64,000 nt of DNA. Source: JAJEBT01 sp965214975 (GTDB lineage: Bacteria; Pseudomonadota; Alphaproteobacteria; MPNO01; UBA830). The stretch is taken from contig OZ244055.1 in NCBI GenBank assembly GCA_965214975.1, forward strand, positions 496,001 through 560,000, given 5' to 3'. Shown here in pieces: positions 7,801 to 15,710 of the stretch (within the stretch, counting starts at the first letter, position 1; each line of letters starts with the position of its first letter). The position numbers and the translations under genes were made by a program. The notes below the pieces were generated by a model, which saw only the letters and a program-made list of their open reading frames with translations, made no database searches and had not been told where the DNA came from.

Positions 7801-10800
7801 CGCCGGGCGCGAACGCCAGCGTGCCGCCCGCGACCGCCTCGTAGTCCTCTCCGGAGGTCGCCGTGCCGCCTCCCGAATCCGCCCAGTCGACCGTGACCCG
7901 CCGGTCCGAGACCGGCGCCAGCGTCACCGCGAACACCAGCTCCGACGTCCCCGAATCGCCCTCCGCGACCTCGGGCGAGCCGATCGAGAGCGCCGCCTCC
8001 TCGTCGTCCGCGATCGTCCCCGCGCCGGTGGCGGTCCCGATCGTCGCGCCGCCGGTCGGGTTCGAGAGCGCGATCTCCACCGTCTCGTCCTCCTCGTCGA
8101 TCCCGTCGCCGTTCACCGCGACCGTGACCGTCCTCGTGGTGTCCCCGGGATCGAACGCCAGCGTGCCGCCCGCCACCGCCTCGTGGTCGGTCCCGGAGGT
8201 CGCCGTGCCGCCGCCCGAATCCGCCCAGGCGACCGTGACCCGCCGGTCCCAGGCCGGCGTCAGCGTCACCGTGAACACCAGGTCCGACGTCCCGGAATCG
8301 CCCTCGGCGACGCGCGGCGAGTCGATCGCGAGCTCGGGAGCCTCGTCGTCGACGATCGTGCCCGTGCCCGCGGCGGTCCCGACCGTCGCGCCGCCGGTCG
8401 GGTTCGAGAGCGCGATCACGACCGTCTCGTTGCCCTCGACGGCGTCGTCGCCGGTCACCCTGACCGTGACCGTCTTCGCGCTCTCGCCGGGCGCGAACGT
8501 CAGCGTGCCGTCCGCCACCGCCTCGTGGTCGGTCCCGGAGGTCGCCGTGCCGCCGCCCGAATCCGCGTAAGCGACCGTGACCTGCTGGCGCGAGACCGGA
8601 TCCAGCGTCACCGTGAACACCAGCTCCGCCGTCCCCGAATCGCCCTCGTCCACCCGCGGCGAATCGATCGAGAGCGACGGGATGTCGTCGTCGACGATCG
8701 TGCCCGTGCCCGCGGCGGTCCCGATCGTCGCGCCGCCGGTCGCGCCCGAAAGCGCGATCACGACCGTCTCGTCGGCCTCGTCGGTCCGGTCGCCGGTCAC
8801 CTTGACCGTGACCGTCTTGCCGCTCTCGCCGGGCGCGAACGTCAGCGTGCCGTCCGCCACCGCCTCGTGGTCGGCGCCGGAGGTCGCCGTGCCGCTGCCC
8901 GGATCCGCGTACCCGACCGTGACCCGCCGGTCCGAGACCGGATCCAGCGTCACCGTGAACACCAGGTCCGCCGTCCCGGAATCGCCCTCGTCAACGCTCG
9001 GCGAATCGATCGCGAGCGCCGCCTCGTCGTCGTCCGCGATCGTGCCCGTGCCCGTGGGGGTCGCGATGTCCGCGCCGCCGGTCGCGCCCGAAAGCGCGAT
9101 CACGACCGTCTCGTCGAGCTCGTCGATCCCGTCGCCGTTCACCCTGACCGTGACCGTCCTCGTGCTGTCCCCGGCCGCGAACGTCAGCGTGCCGCCCGCC
9201 ACCGCCGCGTGGTCGGCGCCGGAGGTCGCCGTGCCGCCGCCCGAATCCGCCCAGGCGACCGTGACCTCGCTGTCCGAGACCGGATCCAGCGTCACCGTGA
9301 ACACCAGGTCCGCCGGCCCCGAATCGCCCTCGGCGACGCTCGGCGAATCGATCGAGAACTGCGGGGTCTCGTTGTCGACGATCGTGCCCGTGCCCGTCGC
9401 GGTCCCGAGCGCCGCGCCGCCGGTCGCGCCCGAAAGCGCGATCTCCACCGTCTGGTTGCCCTCGCCGACGTCGTCGCCGGTCACCGTGACCGCGATCGTC
9501 TTGCTGCTCTCCCCGGCCGCGAACGTCAGCGTGCCGCCCGCCACCGCCTCGTAGTCCTCTCCGGAGGTCGCCGAGCCGCCGCCCGAATCCGCCCAGTCGA
9601 CCGTGACCTGCCGGTCCGAGACCGGATCCAGCGTCACCGTGAACGTCAGCGTCGACGTCTCTCCCGCGTCGCCCTCCTCCGCCCGCGGCGAATCGATCGC
9701 GAGCGTCGCCTCGTCGTCGTCCCGGATCGTGCCCACGCCGGTCCCTTTCAGGATCTCGCCGCCTATCGGGCTCCCGAGCCCGAGCTCGACCGTCTCGTCG
9801 ACCTCGTCGATCCCGTCGCCGTTCACCCGGACCGTGACCGTCTTCCTGGTCTCGCCGGGCGCGAACGCCAGCTCGGCGGAGGACACGCTCCGGTAGTCGG
9901 CGTCGGCGCCGGAGGTCGCCGTGCCGTTCCCGGAGTCCTCGTACCGGACCGAGACCTCGCTGTCCCACTCCGGCTCCAGCGTCACCGTGAACACCAGGCT
10001 GGCCGTCCCCGTGTCGCCCTCGACGACGCTCGGCGAGTTGATCGAGAACCCGGGAACCTCGTCGTCGACGATCGTGCCCGTGCCCTCGGCGGTTCCGATC
10101 GTCGCCCCGCCGGTCGCGCCCGAAAGCCGGATCACGACCGTCTCGTCGTCCTCGAAGGCGTCGTCGCCGTTCACCGCGACCGTGACCGTCTTCGTGCTCT
10201 CGCCGGGCGCGAACGTCAGCGTGCCGCCCGCCACGGCCTCGTGGTCGGTCCCGGAGGCTGCCGTGCCGCCGCCCGAATCCGCGTACCCGACCGTGACCCG
10301 GCGGTCCGAGACCGGCTCCAGCGTCACCGTGAACACCAGGTCCGCCGTCCCGGAATCGCCCTCGTCCACCCGCGGCGAATCGATCGCGAGCGACGCCTGG
10401 TCGTTGTCCGACACCGCGACATCGGCCTCGGACGGCGAGCCCGGGTCGTGGTCGCCGCCGTCGACGACGGCGACGGTCACCGTGCTGTTGTCCTCGTCCA
10501 CGGCATCGTCCGCGGTCGGCACCTCCACCGTCGCGGTGGCCGAGTTCGCGCCGAACGTCACCGTCCGCGTCCCCTCGTCGCCCGGGGCGACCATCTTGCC
10601 CGTTTCCGAGACCGTGACCTCGACCGCCAGCGCGACCGCGAGGTGCCCGTCGCGGGTCAGCGTGAAACGCGCCGGCGCGCCCTCCGTCACGTCGCCGTCG
10701 GACGCGACGGTGACCACCGGAACGTCGTCGTCCGACACCACGACGTCGGCCTCCGAAGGCGTGCCCGGGTCGTAGTCGCTGCCGTCCACGACGGTGACCG

Positions 10801-12073
10801 TCACCGTGCTGTCCGGCTCGTCCGTGGAATCGCCCTGGGTCGGCACCGCCAGCTGAAAGACGCCCGAGTTCCTGCCGAACCTCACCGTCTTCGTTCCCTC
10901 CTCGCGCGCGGCGACCATCCTGCCCGTTTCCGACACCGTGACCTCGACCGTCAGCGCGGCGGAGCGGTTCCCGGTGCGGGTCAGGTTGAAACGCGCGGCC
11001 GTGCCCTCCGTCACGTTTCCGGCGGACTCGACGGTGACCATCGGATCGTCGTCGTCCGACACCACCACGCCGGCCTCGGACGGCGTGCCCGCGACGTAGC
11101 CGTCGCCGGCCGCGACGGCCACGGTCACCGTGCTGTCGGGCTCGGACGCGGAATCGGCCTGGGTCGGCACCGTCACCGTCGCCGTGGCCGAGCCCGCGGC
11201 GAACGTCGCCGTCTTCGCCCCCTCCTCGCCCGCGGCGACCATGTCGCCCGTCTCCGAGACCGTGACCCCGACCTCCAGCTCGGCGGCGGTGTTCCCGGCG
11301 CGGGTCAGCGTGAAACTCGCGGCCGTGCCCTCCGTCACGTCGCCGTCGGACGCGACGGTGACGGCGGTCCCCGTGACGACGATGTCGAAGGTGACCGTGT
11401 GGGCGATGGCGGGCTCCCACTTGCTGCTGGTGGTCGTGTAGGTCACCGTCGTGGTGCCTGTCCCGGTCGGGGTGCCGGACAGGACGCGGGTGGCCGGGTC
11501 GAAGGACAGTCCGGGCGGCAACCCGGTCAGCGCGTAGCTGCGGTCTTTGTCGTTGTCGCCGGTCGTCGCCTCGAGCGTCACGGGGGTGATGCCCGTGTCC
11601 AGGTCGACGTTCAGGTTGTCCGGTGTGGGAAAAAAGTCATCGGGATAGTCAAGGAGATGAAAATCGATGTTGGCGCGCGTGGCCGTGGCGCCGGCGTCGT
11701 CGGTGACCGTGTAGTTGAAACTACGGATCACGCAGGGGATGCCCGTGCAGGAGTCGCCGTAAGCCCCCCCGGAAGAGTCGGGCGGGTTGCCGGACAGGAC
11801 GCGGGTGCTCGGGTCGAAGGACAGCCCGCTGCGCGCCAGCCCGCCCACCGCGTTCACCGAGTAGGTGTAGGGTGCGGTGCCGCCGGTGGCCTCCGGCAGG
11901 GTTATGGAGATGTTCCTTCCCGAGACGAAGGCATGGTCGAAGGAGACCGCCCCCAGGGACAACGGATCCTGGGCCTGGGCGGACAACCCGGGGAGGAAGC
12001 ACGCCATGACCGCCGCCGCCGACAGGAAGGCGAAGGGCCGGCGGGCGGCGGGCGGGCCGCTCCGACGACTCAC
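4859..12073 (-). CDS. giant Calx-beta repeat surface protein with C-terminal autotransporter-like barrel
   Basis: 2404-aa predicted adhesin-like protein. The N-terminus has a signal peptide (hydrophobic core ending PGLSAQA-Q, about residue 34), followed by two putative-Ig/He_PIG-like domains. Then come three units of about 105 aa and about ten Calx-beta units of about 114 aa (SIDSPSVDEGDSG... to ...GTGTIVDDD), whose acidic loops are expected to bind Ca2+. The last roughly 400 residues look like an outer-membrane beta-barrel (WGRGTFTE, HPYVHWMSP, GTAGYGRGSTEI) ending in phenylalanine. The GTG at 12073 is chosen because GGAG lies about 9 nt upstream and the signal peptide follows. A TTG at 12205 would place the C10 tract inside the ORF. 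Ligand unknown; it is a paralogue of the protein at 31973. Confidence 0.8.
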   Translation of the reverse strand: MSRRSGPPAARRPFAFLSAAAVMACFLPGLSAQAQDPLSLGAVSFDHAFVSGRNISITLPEATGGTAPYTYSVNAVGGLARSGLSFDPSTRVLSGNPPDSSGGAYGDSCTGIPCVIRSFNYTVTDDAGATATRANIDFHLLDYPDDFFPTPDNLNVDLDTGITPVTLEATTGDNDKDRSYALTGLPPGLSFDPATRVLSGTPTGTGTTTVTYTTTSSKWEPAIAHTVTFDIVVTGTAVTVASDGDVTEGTAASFTLTRAGNTAAELEVGVTVSETGDMVAAGEEGAKTATFAAGSATATVTVPTQADSASEPDSTVTVAVAAGDGYVAGTPSEAGVVVSDDDDPMVTVESAGNVTEGTAARFNLTRTGNRSAALTVEVTVSETGRMVAAREEGTKTVRFGRNSGVFQLAVPTQGDSTDEPDSTVTVTVVDGSDYDPGTPSEADVVVSDDDVPVVTVASDGDVTEGAPARFTLTRDGHLAVALAVEVTVSETGKMVAPGDEGTRTVTFGANSATATVEVPTADDAVDEDNSTVTVAVVDGGDHDPGSPSEADVAVSDNDQASLAIDSPRVDEGDSGTADLVFTVTLEPVSDRRVTVGYADSGGGTAASGTDHEAVAGGTLTFAPGESTKTVTVAVNGDDAFEDDETVVIRLSGATGGATIGTAEGTGTIVDDEVPGFSINSPSVVEGDTGTASLVFTVTLEPEWDSEVSVRYEDSGNGTATSGADADYRSVSSAELAFAPGETRKTVTVRVNGDGIDEVDETVELGLGSPIGGEILKGTGVGTIRDDDEATLAIDSPRAEEGDAGETSTLTFTVTLDPVSDRQVTVDWADSGGGSATSGEDYEAVAGGTLTFAAGESSKTIAVTVTGDDVGEGNQTVEIALSGATGGAALGTATGTGTIVDNETPQFSIDSPSVAEGDSGPADLVFTVTLDPVSDSEVTVAWADSGGGTATSGADHAAVAGGTLTFAAGDSTRTVTVRVNGDGIDELDETVVIALSGATGGADIATPTGTGTIADDDEAALAIDSPSVDEGDSGTADLVFTVTLDPVSDRRVTVGYADPGSGTATSGADHEAVADGTLTFAPGESGKTVTVKVTGDRTDEADETVVIALSGATGGATIGTAAGTGTIVDDDIPSLSIDSPRVDEGDSGTAELVFTVTLDPVSRQQVTVAYADSGGGTATSGTDHEAVADGTLTFAPGESAKTVTVRVTGDDAVEGNETVVIALSNPTGGATVGTAAGTGTIVDDEAPELAIDSPRVAEGDSGTSDLVFTVTLTPAWDRRVTVAWADSGGGTATSGTDHEAVAGGTLAFDPGDTTRTVTVAVNGDGIDEEDETVEIALSNPTGGATIGTATGAGTIADDEEAALSIGSPEVAEGDSGTSELVFAVTLAPVSDRRVTVDWADSGGGTATSGEDYEAVAGGTLAFAPGESGKTITVAARGDGIDENDETVEIALSGATGGATIGTGTGTGTIRDDDESALSIDSPSVDEGDSGTTDLAFAVTLAPASDREVVVDYTVGGTAEAGRDHDAPEAGSVAFAPGETRQTVTVPVKGDGVFELDETVVVTLSDPTGGALLRRHRGTGTIRNDDARGTSGPAVWVGSTSVVEGDGGPAELRFPVTLSEAADGPVSVDYTVTGAAEVRLAERDMRATTGTLAFAPGETAKTIVATVEGDREAESDGLVVVTLDSVTSAAGYEIGTGRGLGTVRDDDRRLSVEAADEAGTVTFTVALDPPTGPGDDLVTVDHETVVDGGGAVSGLLTFQHGETRRTVEVEAGDAAEVVELGLTGSTNVLLPEPRRTEHWLAARPVLSVAAPAPGSVKRPAVGETATVAFTVGLDRPWPAREALGVGYVKARDGEEEAGTLTFERGDTGMTVAVEVDGETEAATVRLVDVDAARVSDNDEGWEARYDLGAGRSERRALALRYVLAATGRTVAANVVELVWDRAESHRSGDAGSRATVGGQPLAPGAPAAGVLAGLMGVSGVGGVSGDAGGAERRHGPGGGSADGFRGLAPPDGRDLLGRTAFALSPGGDGGAAGGLTLWGRGTFTEVGSDGLDEDDDRIGAFSSEGGIFAAHLGLDHRFRDDLLAGVAVSRTVGDIDYAFGGGDGGGAVETTLTSAHPYVHWMSPTGLGVWGTAGYGRGSTEIADRDGSVGTDVEMRTVAAGVRDDLASVGGVGLAVKADAFHATVSADGVEDELLEVDAAASRVRLALEGSSRRALADGGELAGSFELGARLDDGDAERGAGADLALGFGYVLPHAGLEIRGRGSALLAHEESGFREWGLGLGLDWDPGVRGRGLRLRLAPSWGAPARGVAEAMWNADPGAAGRGGGGGGASLDARLGYGWGVLRDRAVTTAFGELGRSGDDDRVRLGVEFRLRGTAGPGLELYGERRGDRGRPDGLVVLKGGVAF
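7270..10420 (-). repeat. tandem array of about 342-bp Calx-beta coding units
   Basis: Domain-start signatures (the reverse complement of ATCGATTCGCC-like SIDSP codons) recur at about 7627, 7975, 8317, 8658, 9000, 9341, 9687, 10033 and 10373, spaced 339-348 bp. Units are similar but not identical, and the unit length stays a multiple of three. The array could change in copy number by recombination without breaking the frame. Confidence 0.8.
10420..11370 (-). repeat. three about 315-bp repeat units, N-terminal to the Calx-beta array
   Basis: Three consecutive units encode VTVASDGDVTEG...FTLTR...VSETG.M.A.GEEG...PSEA.VVVSDDD-type domains of about 105 aa. The same DGDVTEGxxxxFTLTR core occurs in the repeat units of the second giant protein, which links the two genes. 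Confidence 0.75.
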
Positions 12074-12088
12074 TGGATCGCGCTCCAA

Positions 12089-12098
12089 GGGGGGGGGG
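12089..12098 (-). promoter_or_regulatory. G10 (C10 on coding strand) homopolymer upstream of giant adhesin gene
   Basis: Ten uninterrupted G residues on the + strand lie 16 bp before the GTG start (12073) and immediately upstream of its GGAG ribosome-binding site. Such tracts slip during replication. Here slippage would change leader spacing, or the reading frame if translation begins at the TTG at 12205, where the tract is in frame as CPPPLE. Phase variation is inferred from position, not shown. Confidence 0.55.
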
Positions 12099-12389
12099 CA
12101 CGGGACTGGTGCTGTGCACCTTTTCCGTCCCGCAGCGACCAAGCCCTGTTTTTCCCGCCATGCTTCCGTCTCCCGCTTCCTCGACCCGACCGAGAACGGA
12201 CCCAAGGTAGTGCCCCCGACCGCATGGCGTCAACCGGCCCCGGGAGGTCGCGGATTGCAGGGCAGCGATCGCCGGCGTGGGCGCGGCGGAGACGGGTGGC
12301 GGACTTCCCCGATGCGGTCCGAAGCGTTCCCGCGTTGCCGGTCGGCGTGGGGCGGGCGCCGCTCGGGCGGCGACGGGTCGGCCGACCGC

Positions 12390-12775
12390 GGGCTCGATGC
12401 AGCCGTGGTTGCAGAGCGTGCGGAGCCGCCGCGGAGCGTTGCGCCGGACCATCAGGGCCTCGCAGGCGGCCGCGCGGTCGTGGCAGGCTTGCGGTTCCTC
12501 GGCATCGGGTGGATGACGCGCAGCGTCCCGGGCGCGCCCGCGACGATGGCGCGCTTGCAGCCGCGCCGTGCCGCGAAGGCGCGGTGCCGGGCCCCGAATC
12601 GGCGGCCCCTGGTTCTCGCCGCGCCGTGGGCGCGCTCGACGAGGACGGCGCGCAGGATCCTGGCTCTCTTGCGGGTGTGCCCCGCGCTTCGCTTTCCGGC
12701 GCTTTCGCGGTTGCCGGGACAGCGGCCGGCCCGGGAGGCGGGACGCTCCCTGGAGGCGGATGCGTTGATGTCGGC
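12390..12775 (-). pseudogene. IS110-family transposase C-terminal remnant
   Basis: Read on the minus strand in the frame without a long ORF, the sequence gives PASRAGRCPGNRESAGKRS, then RILRAVLVERAHGAARTRG and ARRGCKRAIVAG....VIHPM. This follows the IS110/transposase_20 C-terminal pattern (ASWAGxCPGNxESAGKR, RRALxxAAWAAxRxKG, ARRGxKRAIVAVAHxxLVIxYHM). A frameshift follows, after which a neighbouring frame seems to carry the last residues. The N-terminal catalytic half was not found. Dead fragment. Confidence 0.6.
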
Positions 12776-12790
12776 TCGATGAGGACCGCG

Positions 12791-12877
12791 GTCGCGGAGT
12801 CGCGCGAGGGCAAGCAGCCCGACGGTCGCGCGAAGACCCGCGAGGCCAGGCTAGTCGCCGTGTGGTCGGCGCAAACC
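12791..12877 (+). pseudogene. ISKra4-like transposase fragment
   Basis: About 29 codons read VAESREGKQPDGRAKTREA then RLVAVWSAQT. This resembles the GKQxDGxAxTREVKLxxVW segment of ISKra4-family transposases. Nothing recognisable precedes or follows, so it is a short relic lying against the IS110 remnant. Family assignment is by motif memory. Confidence 0.45.
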
Positions 12878-13291
12878 TCCGCAAACCTCCATTGCCGGGG
12901 GCCAGCCACCCCGTGCAATGAAAAAAACGGACGCCCGTTCCGCGACGGGGCTTCGGGCCATGATCCGGGGGAGCCCGCCGGTCGCGGTCCGCAGGACGGG
13001 AACGGGTCCGGCGTGCTTCTGGCGCTCTCGGAGCCGTGCTCCGGCAGCGCACGGGGTCTGTTTGCCGAATCGCGGAATCTTTTTCACGGCAAACGGGACG
13101 TCCACCCGTCAACGGGACGGGCCCGCGCCGAGGCTCCGGACCGGCCCGGTCGCCCGCATGACGGGAGTCCGAGCCGGATCCGGCCGGTTGGCGGTGTCCT
13201 CGCGGACCGCCGCGACGCGGGACCGCCCCGAGCCGCCTGGATCGGACGTTCGGCCAGCGCGGGACGGTCCCGCACCCCGATTTCCGCGGTC

Positions 13292-13320
13292 TTGACAGCC
13301 GCGGCGATTCCGCGCATCTT
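13292..13320 (+). promoter_or_regulatory. promoter for tRNA-Ala
   Basis: Perfect TTGACA at 13292-13297, a 17-bp spacer, then CATCTT at 13315-13320 (3 of 6). The expected start near 13327 leaves about 30 nt before the mature tRNA at 13357, a sensible tRNA leader. Confidence 0.55.
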
Positions 13321-13356
13321 CGGATCGTGCCGCCGTTCGCTCTTCGGCGGCGGGCC

Positions 13357-13432
13357 GGGGCCGTAGCTCAGTTGGGAGAGCGCAGCGTTCGCAATGCTGA
13401 GGTCAGGGGTTCGACTCCCCTCGGCTCCACCA
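13357..13432 (+). tRNA. tRNA-Ala(CGC)
   Basis: The 76-nt cloverleaf includes an encoded CCA end. Acceptor GGGGCCG pairs with CGGCTCC and the discriminator is A. The D-arm is GCTC-AGTTGGGA-GAGC. The anticodon stem CAGCG/TGCTG encloses loop TTCGCAA, giving anticodon CGC (codon GCG). The T-arm is AGGGG-TTCGACT-CCCCT. It is an intact and isolated gene behind its own TTGACA promoter, facing the peroxiredoxin gene on the other strand. Confidence 0.95.
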
Positions 13433-13539
13433 GTCCCCGTGCACCATCCCCCCTTCTCCGCAGGCCTCGCCGGAGACGCGCCCGGTCACCCGAGAGCGGG
13501 CGCCTTCCCCGACGGCGGCCCGCGCGGGCCTGCCCGCCG

Positions 13540-13995
13540 TCACGACGACAGGCGGGCGATGTCCGCAAGCACCTCGTCGGGGTGGGCGGCCGGCTTGACC
13601 GTGTCGTAGGACGCGGCGACGGCTCCGTCCGGGCCGACCAGCACGGACTTGCGCGGCGAGCGTCGGCTGTCCGGTTCCGACACCCCGTAGGCCGTCGAGA
13701 CGGCGCCGTCGACGTCGCTCAGCAAGTCGTAGGGGAACGCGAATTTCTCGCGGAACGCCCGGTTGTCGGCCTCGCTGTCGTAGCTGATGCCGACCACGGC
13801 CGCGTCGTGGTCGTTGAAGTCCTGGATTCGATCACGGAATCCCTTGCCTTCGATGGTTCAGCCGGGCGTGTCGGCCTTGGGATACCACCAGAGAAGCAGG
13901 TAGCGGCCGGAAAAGTCGTCCTTCCCGACCGGGATTCCATCCTGGTTGGGCAAGTTGAAGTCGGGCGCGTCGGCGCCCGCGGCGATCAGGACCAT
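13540..13995 (-). CDS. bcp: Bcp/AhpC-TSA peroxiredoxin with in-frame UGA, probable selenoprotein
   Basis: Read through one in-frame TGA (13858-13860, codon 46), the frame gives a complete 151-aa thioredoxin-fold peroxiredoxin. It runs from ATG at 13995 (AGGGG 7 nt upstream) to the stop at 13540. The UGA falls at the peroxidatic position: WWYPKADTPG-U-TIEGKGFRDR, where relatives have TPGCT. The frame continues with VVGISYDSEADNRAFREKF and SPRKSVLVGPDG, the active-site Arg being about residue 115. The protein has no Cys at all, so Sec would be the only redox residue. A hairpin suited to SECIS lies just downstream. The role is reduction of hydroperoxides with thiol reductants. The alternative is a one-base (TGC to TGA) pseudogene, but no other damage is seen. 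Confidence 0.75.
13816..13851 (-). promoter_or_regulatory. SECIS-like hairpin in the peroxiredoxin ORF
   Basis: On the coding strand, GGATTC pairs with GAATCC around a 7-nt loop (CGTGATC). An outer GAAG/CTTC stem is separated by an internal loop. The apical loop begins 22 nt after the UGA, inside the 16-37 nt window accepted for bacterial SECIS elements. The loop contains G residues. Pairing was worked out by eye. Confidence 0.5.
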
Positions 13996-14046
13996 GGCGT
14001 TTCCCCTATGGCTCCGCGCGCCGCGCCGGCGTCGCGGAAGGTTCCG

Positions 14047-14238
14047 TCAGTAGTAGTCCGCCGCACTGCGCTTGCGGCATCTCAGGCACAGGCGGTTGTG
14101 CCAGCCCTCGCTCATGAACTTGTCGCCGCACGAAAGGCAGGAGCGTTCTCCCGGGACGCGGTGGATGGGCTGGAATTCCTCCTCGACCGCCTCGTCGGTC
14201 TCGAGGGCCGTCGCCGGCGTCGTCTCGTTCATTCCCAT
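14047..14238 (-). CDS. small CxxC...CxxC zinc-ribbon-like protein
   Basis: 63-aa protein with an acidic N-terminal third and a compact C-terminal half. That half carries two CxxC knuckles (C34/C37 in RSCLSCGDKF and C51/C54 in LCLRCRKR), which should bind one zinc. The SGxHNRLCxRC pattern with GWHNRL between the knuckles is seen in short conserved alphaproteobacterial proteins of unknown role. It sits 51 bp upstream of the peroxiredoxin gene in the same direction and may share its transcript. Function unknown; nucleic-acid binding is only a guess. Confidence 0.75.
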   Translation of the reverse strand: MGMNETTPATALETDEAVEEEFQPIHRVPGERSCLSCGDKFMSEGWHNRLCLRCRKRSAADYY

Positions 14239-14446
14239 CTTCCCTGCTCCCTTGAAGTTCAGGCATCGCCGACCCGCGTGCGGCGACGGTCATGTCGGCA
14301 TGAGTCCCGCGTCGGCGTGCCTCTCGATCGAACGCCCGCGAGGTCGTTGCCTCCGGGCCGGGGTGAAAGCGGCTGTTTCCGTCGTTCTTTGGCCGCGCCT
14401 CCGCCGCGGATGGTAGCGCAAACCCCATGGCGGCGCAAAACGGCGG

Positions 14447-15667
14447 TCAGGCGGCCGCCGCGGCGCGGCTTCCGGGCAGGGTGCGCAGCAGGATGAACGA
14501 CATGATGGCGATGTTGACCAGGTTCCAGGCGATCCCGTTGACGAAAGCCGCCTGGTAGGATCCCGTCAGGTCGAAGATCCATCCGGATATCCAGCCGCCG
14601 AGGGCCATGCCGATGATGGTTGCCATGATCAGGATCCCGACGCGCTGGCCGGCCACCCGCCCCGGCATGTATTCGCGCGCGATGATCGCGTAGTTCGGAA
14701 CGATGCCGCCCTGGGCGAGGCCGAAGACCAGCGACACCGCGTAGAGCGAGGCCAGGCCGTCGAACGGCAGGAAAAGGAACAGCGAGACGCCCTGCAGGAC
14801 GGAGCCGAGCAGCAGCGAGCGCACGCCTCCGAAGCGGTCGGCCAGGAAGCCGAAGACCATGCGGCTGACGGCGCCGCCCGCCAGCATCAGCGAGAGCATC
14901 TCGGCGCCGCGGGCGACGCCGTAGCCGAGATCGCTGCAGTAGGCGACGATGTGCACCTGCGGCATCGACATCGCGACGCAGCAGCTGACGCCGGCGAACG
15001 CCAGCAGGGCCAGGAGAAGGCGCTGGTCGATCGCGACCGGCAGCAGGCCGCCGCCGGCCTCGCCGGAATCCGGGACCGGTCGCGCCCTGCGGCGAAGAAG
15101 CAGCGACAGCGGCACCATGACGACCAGACAGGCGCCGGCTATCGCCAGATACGCCGTTCGCCAGCTGCCGGATTCGAGGAACGGCCCGATGGCCAGCGGC
15201 CACAGCGCGCCGCCGAAATAGTTGCCGCAGGCCGCGAGGGCGACCGCGATGCCGCGGCGCCTGCGGAACCAGTGCGACACGTCGGCCATCAGCGGGCCGA
15301 AGGTTCCGGCCGACCCCAGGCCGATCAGGAGACCCTGGATCAGGGCGAACTGCCAGAGCGACGAGACCAGCGCCGCGGCCGCGAATCCCGACGCGAGCAG
15401 GAGCGTGGCGCAGATCAGCGGCGGGAGAATCCCCGACCGGTCGGCCATGCGGCCGAACAGGAGATTGCCGGCGGCGAACCCGGCCATGGTCAGGGCGTAG
15501 GAGAGGGTGGTGTCGGCGCGGCCCGCGCCGAATTCCCGCTGGACGTCGGGAAGCACGACGACGATGGCCCAGAAGCCGACGCTGCCCGTGGTTCCGAGAA
15601 GGACCGACACGCCGAGGCGGAACCAGGCGTGGCGGCCGTCGGGGGGCGGGAACCCCGCGTCGTTCAT
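14447..15667 (-). CDS. MFS transporter, OFA/monocarboxylate-like
   Basis: 406-aa inner-membrane protein with about 12 hydrophobic helices in two halves. The first-half loop NLLFGRMADRSG (motif A type) and the second-half VFGFLADRFGGVR are typical of the major facilitator superfamily. The overall look resembles the oxalate:formate antiporter/monocarboxylate group (AREYMP, LAQGGIVPNYAIIAREY). The ATG at 15667 is chosen because upstream codons are arginine-rich antisense of the neighbouring ABC gene. It lies 43 bp downstream of the betaine-type ABC operon in the same direction and could be read from it. Substrate not predictable; a small organic anion is the best guess. Confidence 0.82.
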   Translation of the reverse strand: MNDAGFPPPDGRHAWFRLGVSVLLGTTGSVGFWAIVVVLPDVQREFGAGRADTTLSYALTMAGFAAGNLLFGRMADRSGILPPLICATLLLASGFAAAALVSSLWQFALIQGLLIGLGSAGTFGPLMADVSHWFRRRRGIAVALAACGNYFGGALWPLAIGPFLESGSWRTAYLAIAGACLVVMVPLSLLLRRRARPVPDSGEAGGGLLPVAIDQRLLLALLAFAGVSCCVAMSMPQVHIVAYCSDLGYGVARGAEMLSLMLAGGAVSRMVFGFLADRFGGVRSLLLGSVLQGVSLFLFLPFDGLASLYAVSLVFGLAQGGIVPNYAIIAREYMPGRVAGQRVGILIMATIIGMALGGWISGWIFDLTGSYQAAFVNGIAWNLVNIAIMSFILLRTLPGSRAAAAA

Positions 15668-15710
15668 CCGGCCGGCGGGAACCGTCCGTCCCGCCTCCCG
15701 CCGCCGGCCG

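Larger units (their letters stand above)
12099..13291. other. gene-poor region with transposase debris
   Basis: About 1.2 kb without an intact gene. It contains the two transposase remnants listed separately (IS110-like on minus, ISKra4-like on plus), which abut near 12780. From 12880 to 13290 I see nothing recognisable. Confidence 0.6.

Noticed and set aside
4757..13366. 2869-codon open frame on the + strand opposite the first giant gene
   Set aside because: It is the antisense shadow of Calx-beta repeats in GC-rich DNA: mostly Arg/Pro/His/Asp low-complexity sequence without domains, and it runs through the tRNA-Ala promoter region and transposase debris.
13540..13797. A short 85-aa peroxiredoxin fragment as a separate gene
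   Set aside because: It is only the part after the in-frame UGA. Upstream codons in the same frame encode the missing half with its own ribosome-binding site, so the longer selenoprotein reading is preferred.
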